DNA from: Acholeplasmatales bacterium
GTDB lineage: Bacteria; Bacillota_I; Bacilli_A; Acholeplasmatales; Anaeroplasmataceae
Length of the DNA stretch: 40,667 nucleotides
Assembly (NCBI GenBank): GCA_016280975.1
Contig: JAEEHU010000103.1
Span: forward strand, 1 to 40,667
Direction of reading: 5' to 3'
Each line of letters starts with the position of its first letter. The stretch's first letter is position 1. This document shows positions 36,102-40,667 of this stretch, in pieces. A model generated the notes under the pieces. It was not told where the DNA came from. It made no database searches and saw only the letters and a list, made by a program, of their open reading frames with translations. The position numbers and the translations under genes are program-made.

Positions 36102-37960
36102 AAAAGATACATTTACTAACGATATTTAAAACAATTAAATCTAAGTTTGTCCGTTTCTTAGTTAATATGCTAATTGTTTTATTATCGATAGCGTTAATAT
36201 CAGCGTTAGGATTTTTACCTTATGGTTTTAAAAAGAGCTATTTAAAAAACTATGAGGGTGTAAAAATGCCTGATGTAACAATTAAATTAAAGGATTCAAA
36301 TCAAACAACAGGTATTCCTAATGATGTTATTACTAAAATAGAAGGATTAGATAATGTTGGTGAGGTAACATCATTTATTGCGATGGATATAAATGAAAAA
36401 TCAGAAAGTGAAATTAAAACTATAGATAGAGTATATTTTACTGATTTTGAAACTGAAAATATTCTAAAACCAACACTTGTTGAAGGAAGACTTCCAGAAA
36501 ATTATGATGAGATTCTAATTCAAAGAAGTGTATTTGGAAAAAATAATTATGAAATCGGTGATGAAATAACTTTTGAAAAGCTACTTATTACTAATAGTAA
36601 AAAGTTTACTGTAGTAGGAATTGTAAATAGTCCACTTTATGTATCATCAAGGCCAGATGTTGCTTGGAATGATAAGGCAGATACAGATAATCCTGATTAT
36701 ATAGAGAGTATATTCTTTATAGATATCAAAACATGCCCTTTAAGGAACTTTTTACCTAAAACTGATATTTTTATCGAGTTATCAGAAAAACCTGGTTATA
36801 TGACAAAAGAATACGATGATTTAGTTAATGAATTTATTGATAATTTAAAGCTTGAGACAAATAATGAGTATACTTATTTATCATTAAATGAAAATACAAG
36901 CTATAAAATGTTTTATGAATTCAATAATACTATGGTAACTATATCAGTAATATTCCCAATATTGTTCGTTTTAGTATGTGCTCTTGTTACATATTTAATT
37001 ATTGAAAAATTGATAACAGAAGAAAGAAGTATGATTGCCTGTGAGTTCTCTCTTGGTGTATCAAAGGGAAGAATAGCTTCTAAGTATTTAGTGTTTAGTG
37101 TTATTTCAACACTATTTGGTGTTGTTGGTGGATATTTCTTAGGAGTATATTTATTAACACAGGTATTCTATGAGCCATATTTGACTGTATTTATAATGCA
37201 TGGAATTCCATTTGATAGTATTTCTCATATTGGATTAATAATGAGTGGAGTCTTGATGTTTGTTTCAATATTTGTGACATTACTTTCTGTATACCTATCA
37301 CTAAGAGAAACACCAGCAAGCTTGATGCTACAAAAGGCACCAAAGCCTGGTAAAAAGGTATTTATCGAGAAAATAGGTATAATATGGAATAGATTATCAT
37401 TCTCATTTAAAAGTAGCGTTAGAAACATATTTAGAAATAAAAAGAACTTGATTCTAACAAGTCTTGCAGTAATTGGATCAACTATTTTAATTTTAATTGG
37501 CTTTGGCCTTAATGATTCAGCTATTGCTATGAGAACAGATGCTACATATAAAAATGTAGCTGATACTATGGGTATTGTGTCATTTGTAATAATTATATTT
37601 GGTCTTGCAATAGGTATTCTTGTAATATACGCTCTTGCAAGCATGAATATTGATGATAGAGTAAGAGAAATAGCAGTACTTAAGGTATTAGGCTATTATG
37701 ATTATGAGGGTGCACTATATACATCAAGAGAGCTATTACTAGTTACTGTATTTGCAGCACTTTTAGGAATACCAATAGGTGCTGGTGTAATATATGTAAT
37801 ATTTAAAGCGATTAATTTCGCATCTATTACTGATGTAAAATGGTATTCATATGTATCAACATATGGAATAACAGTAGTGGCATCTCTATTATCATGCTTC
37901 CTATTATTCCCTAAAATAAAGAAAATAGATTTTAATATATCTTTAAAGAGTATAGAATAA
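36095..37960 (+). CDS. FtsX-like ABC permease
   Basis: Overlaps the ATPase stop; N-terminal TM, extracellular domain, TM blocks; MNIDDRVREIAVLKVLGYYDYEGALYTSRELLL. Confidence 0.88.
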   Translation: MVKKIHLLTIFKTIKSKFVRFLVNMLIVLLSIALISALGFLPYGFKKSYLKNYEGVKMPDVTIKLKDSNQTTGIPNDVITKIEGLDNVGEVTSFIAMDINEKSESEIKTIDRVYFTDFETENILKPTLVEGRLPENYDEILIQRSVFGKNNYEIGDEITFEKLLITNSKKFTVVGIVNSPLYVSSRPDVAWNDKADTDNPDYIESIFFIDIKTCPLRNFLPKTDIFIELSEKPGYMTKEYDDLVNEFIDNLKLETNNEYTYLSLNENTSYKMFYEFNNTMVTISVIFPILFVLVCALVTYLIIEKLITEERSMIACEFSLGVSKGRIASKYLVFSVISTLFGVVGGYFLGVYLLTQVFYEPYLTVFIMHGIPFDSISHIGLIMSGVLMFVSIFVTLLSVYLSLRETPASLMLQKAPKPGKKVFIEKIGIIWNRLSFSFKSSVRNIFRNKKNLILTSLAVIGSTILILIGFGLNDSAIAMRTDATYKNVADTMGIVSFVIIIFGLAIGILVIYALASMNIDDRVREIAVLKVLGYYDYEGALYTSRELLLVTVFAALLGIPIGAGVIYVIFKAINFASITDVKWYSYVSTYGITVVASLLSCFLLFPKIKKIDFNISLKSIE

Positions 37961-37986
37961 GGCTTGGATGATCCAAGCCTTTTTTA
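37961..37986 (+). terminator. Rho-independent terminator
   Basis: GGCTTGGAtgaTCCAAGCC followed by TTTTTT. Confidence 0.85.
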
Positions 37987-37994
37987 AATAAAAA

Positions 37995-38012
37995 AATGAG
38001 GATATAATCCTC
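37995..38012 (-). terminator. Terminator for the minus-strand gene
   Basis: AATGAGGAT-at-AATCCTCATT with a T-run on the minus strand, just after the stop at 38015. Confidence 0.65.
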
Positions 38013-38014
38013 AT

Positions 38015-38596
38015 TTAAAATGTCATTTTTATATTTTCAATATCAGATGCAAATCCTAAATATAATGCAAGATATGCAAATCCGCTTAGAATATACATTA
38101 CTCCACCCATTTCTTGACCTGATGAAAAGGCATAAATTCCAGCAAGTAATTCAGCAACAAAGTTAATTAAACCAATTAATATTAGAAGAACAACTATTAT
38201 TTTTCCAAAATTGCCTTTATTATTAGTGAAGTTAATGATTGCTAAAACCAATATTATTATTGCAGGTAATAATTCTACAATCTTTAGAATGAATGCTGCA
38301 TTAATAATTGTTGGAGCATTTGGATCAACATCAGCTGCGTAAGTACAGTGAGTTAATGTATATACAATTGAATAGCTAAGTAGAATTATATATCCAACCA
38401 TACTAGCAGTTTTCATATTAAATAGGAAGTATCCAACGCCTATTAGAACTGCAAGTGAAACTAAGACAACTGTTGATATTGTTGAAGCTAGTAAATTTGA
38501 ATTTTGATAAGATAGTATGAATACAACTACCATTAATAATGCATATGTAAAAAATAAATATGCAGGGACTTTCTTTTCTTTTAATGAATTGTACAT
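38015..38596 (-). CDS. Uncharacterised polytopic membrane protein
   Basis: 193 aa, about six hydrophobic segments, own terminator. Confidence 0.7.
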   Translation of the reverse strand: MYNSLKEKKVPAYLFFTYALLMVVVFILSYQNSNLLASTISTVVLVSLAVLIGVGYFLFNMKTASMVGYIILLSYSIVYTLTHCTYAADVDPNAPTIINAAFILKIVELLPAIIILVLAIINFTNNKGNFGKIIVVLLILIGLINFVAELLAGIYAFSSGQEMGGVMYILSGFAYLALYLGFASDIENIKMTF

Positions 38597-38815
38597 TTTA
38601 TAGTTTAATTTATTCTTAATTATTTAAAAATAAATTTCTCCTTTCAGCTTTTTATTCTATCAAAATATCAAATTAATTTCTATATAAAAATTATATTTTC
38701 CATAGTTTCAATAATGCTCAATTTTTTGAAATTCTAATTTGTTGTAAAGTTATGGATTCTAAGTTATAATATTAAATGTATTTTCATACATTTTATCGAG
38801 GAGGAAAAGTAAAAA

Positions 38816-40498
38816 ATGGATGATATGGAAAAGAAAGAATCCGTAGAGTCTGAAGCTGAAGTAAAAGCTGCTGAAGAAGTAGCTGCTAACGAAGCTGCGG
38901 AAGAAACTGTAGATGCATCTACAGAAGCTCCAAAAGAAGGTCATCTTGATGAAGAAGGAATCTTAGAATATGATGATTCTAACGCATCAAAGATTGATAA
39001 GTTCTTCGGAGTAACAAGATTTGGTTCTTCAATTAGAACTGAAATCATGGCTGGTTTAGTAACATTCCTAGCAATGTGCTATATCTTAGTCGTAAACCCT
39101 TCAAACATTCTTGATGCCTTTGGCTTAGGCCTTGGTGTTGCAACATCAGTATCATGGGGATCTGTATTTATTGCAACAGCTTTAGGTGCAGTAGTTGGTA
39201 CACTTTTAATGGCATTCGTTGCCAAGATGCCTCTTGCACAAGCTCCAGGTATGGGACTTAACTTCACAGTCGGTACTATCTTATTAGGTGCTGTTGGTGG
39301 AATTGCATTCTCATTTGGTCAAGCAATGTTACTTGTATTAATTTCTGGTATCATTTTCTTAATCGTTTCAATTGTTCCAATTGGAAAAGATAAGGAAACT
39401 GGAAAGTATGTTACATTAAGAGAAAAGATTTTCGATGGTATGCCTGTATGCATTAGAAAGGCTATTCCAGTAGGAATTGGTCTATTCATCGCATTTATTG
39501 GTTTAAAGAATGCACAAGTTATTACTGCTAATGTTGGTACATTTGTTCAATTTGTAACTTTAAATACAGCAGAAGCTTGGGCTTTAGGTGGACCTGCATG
39601 TAGTGCAATGGTATGTTTATTCGGCTTCTTTGTAATTATAGTTCTTGATCATTTCAAGATTAAGGGTTCTGTAATTATTGGTATCTTAGCTGCTACAATC
39701 TTAGCTATACCTCTACAAGTTGCTGATTTAAATACACTTGCAGGTAATGGTGCTGTTTCTTGGAAGTTCTGGGAGAATTTCGCTTCATTCTTCACAGTAG
39801 GACAAAACAGTGCATTCTTATCAGTATTTGAATCTGGTTTCACTGGTTGGACAGGAAGCATGATTCCAACTGCAATCGTATTAATTATTACATTCTGTAT
39901 GATTGATATGTTTGATACAATGGGTACAGTAGTTGGTTGTGCTACAAATGCTGGTTTAATCGATAAGAATGGTAAGCCTCATAACTATAATAAGATAATG
40001 TTATCTGACTCAATAGCTACTGCAACAGGTGCATTATTCGGTACTTCAACAGTTACAACATTCGTTGAATCTGGTTCTGGTATCGCTGCTGGTGGTAAGA
40101 CAGGTATGGTTGCTTTAGTAACTGCTTGTTTATTCTTCCTAGCAATCTTCATCGCTCCAGTATTTGCATTTATCCCTAGTGCTGCATGTGCTCCTGCATT
40201 ATTATATGTTGGTGTATTAATGATGAAGAACGTTGTTAATATTGATTTCAAGGATATTAAATTTGCTGTTCCAGCATTCTTAACTATCTTAATGATGCCA
40301 CTTACTTATTCAATCACTAATGGTATTGGTGTAGGTGTTATTTCATATGTAGTTATTAACTTCATTATTTGGTTAGTTAATATCATTAGATTTAAGGCTG
40401 GTAAGTTACAAGAAAAGCCAAGAATGGAAATATCAATTGTATTAGCAGTTATATTCGTATTATTCTTAGTTTATTTCTTTGTTCCACAAGCTTTCTAA
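38816..40498 (+). CDS. NCS2-family (AzgA-like) purine permease with acidic N-terminal extension
   Basis: FFGVTRFGSSIRTEIMAGLVTFLAMCYILVVNPSNI, MPLAQAPGMGLNFTVGTILLG, DMFDTMGTVVG, ESGSGIAAGGKTG; preceded by about 60 Glu/Ala-rich residues. Confidence 0.9.
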   Translation: MDDMEKKESVESEAEVKAAEEVAANEAAEETVDASTEAPKEGHLDEEGILEYDDSNASKIDKFFGVTRFGSSIRTEIMAGLVTFLAMCYILVVNPSNILDAFGLGLGVATSVSWGSVFIATALGAVVGTLLMAFVAKMPLAQAPGMGLNFTVGTILLGAVGGIAFSFGQAMLLVLISGIIFLIVSIVPIGKDKETGKYVTLREKIFDGMPVCIRKAIPVGIGLFIAFIGLKNAQVITANVGTFVQFVTLNTAEAWALGGPACSAMVCLFGFFVIIVLDHFKIKGSVIIGILAATILAIPLQVADLNTLAGNGAVSWKFWENFASFFTVGQNSAFLSVFESGFTGWTGSMIPTAIVLIITFCMIDMFDTMGTVVGCATNAGLIDKNGKPHNYNKIMLSDSIATATGALFGTSTVTTFVESGSGIAAGGKTGMVALVTACLFFLAIFIAPVFAFIPSAACAPALLYVGVLMMKNVVNIDFKDIKFAVPAFLTILMMPLTYSITNGIGVGVISYVVINFIIWLVNIIRFKAGKLQEKPRMEISIVLAVIFVLFLVYFFVPQAF

Positions 40499-40524
40499 TT
40501 TACAATTAACAAATAAAATGATAA

Positions 40525-40555
40525 AATGCTTGTATGTATTTACAAGCATTTTTTT
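40525..40555 (+). terminator. Rho-independent terminator
   Basis: AATGCTTGTA-tgtatt-TACAAGCATT followed by TTTTT. Confidence 0.8.
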
Positions 40556-40578
40556 AATGCTTTTAAGGAGTATTATAA

Positions 40579-40667
40579 ATGAAAAAAGTAGCAGAAGCTG
40601 ATAAAAAGTTTATATCTGTATTTATGCATCCAGATAGTGCAAAAGAGGATTTATTATATTTAAAAAA
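40579..40667 (+). CDS. Start of an ORF truncated by the window edge
   Basis: AAGGAG then ATG at 40579; MKKVAEADKKFISVFMHPDSAKEDLLYLK open to the window end. Confidence 0.5.
   Translation, partial: MKKVAEADKKFISVFMHPDSAKEDLLYLK

Noticed and set aside
38774-38793. AAATGTAT-tttc-ATACATTT hairpin before the NCS2 gene as a regulatory RNA
   Set aside because: Begins about 4 nt after the -10, so the transcript would probably start within it; weak AT-only stem.
39079-40251. Minus-strand ORFs inside the NCS2 gene
   Set aside because: Antisense shadow ORFs within a strongly coding + strand gene.
1-40667. Mycoplasma-type genetic code (UGA = Trp)
   Set aside because: Conserved genes (rpoD, glyQS, dnaG, infB) are intact under the standard code with TGG at Trp positions, and TGA terminates two genes.
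1-40667. CRISPR array, transposon, prophage or complete defence system
   Set aside because: No regularly spaced repeats, transposase, integrase, phage structural genes or recognisable defence modules were seen.

Overview
AT-rich chromosomal window, probably from an uncultured Firmicutes/Bacilli-type bacterium (taxon inferred only from gene content and style). About 38 genes are supported, most on the + strand. The window contains a housekeeping backbone: infB(partial)-rbfA-mrp-thiI, glyQS-dnaG-rpoD-trmK, rsmE-mtaB-rpsU. It also has ABC transporters, galE, a macro-domain hydrolase, a Wzz/VTC/GGDEF surface-signalling stretch, DegV, YitT, a CDF transporter and an NCS2 purine permease. I see no CRISPR array, no integrase or transposase, and no obvious complete defence system. 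The most unusual observations are: (1) an intact tRNA-Ser(GCU) and, 1.2 kb downstream, a 72-nt tRNA-Ser-like relic that keeps a covarying acceptor stem and the T-arm but has no anticodon arm; it starts 1 nt after the stop codon of an LRR lipoprotein gene, and the pair brackets a small accessory island with a truncated DUF4238-like gene; (2) an 880-aa membrane protein with an acidic repeat linker and a C-terminal domain resembling ribosomal protein uL15; (3) a one-ORF fusion of TrmK (tRNA m1A22 methyltransferase) with an alpha/beta-hydrolase; (4) near absence of UGA stop codons (2 of 36), both in overlapping or structured contexts. All family assignments are from motif recognition by eye; no database search was run.
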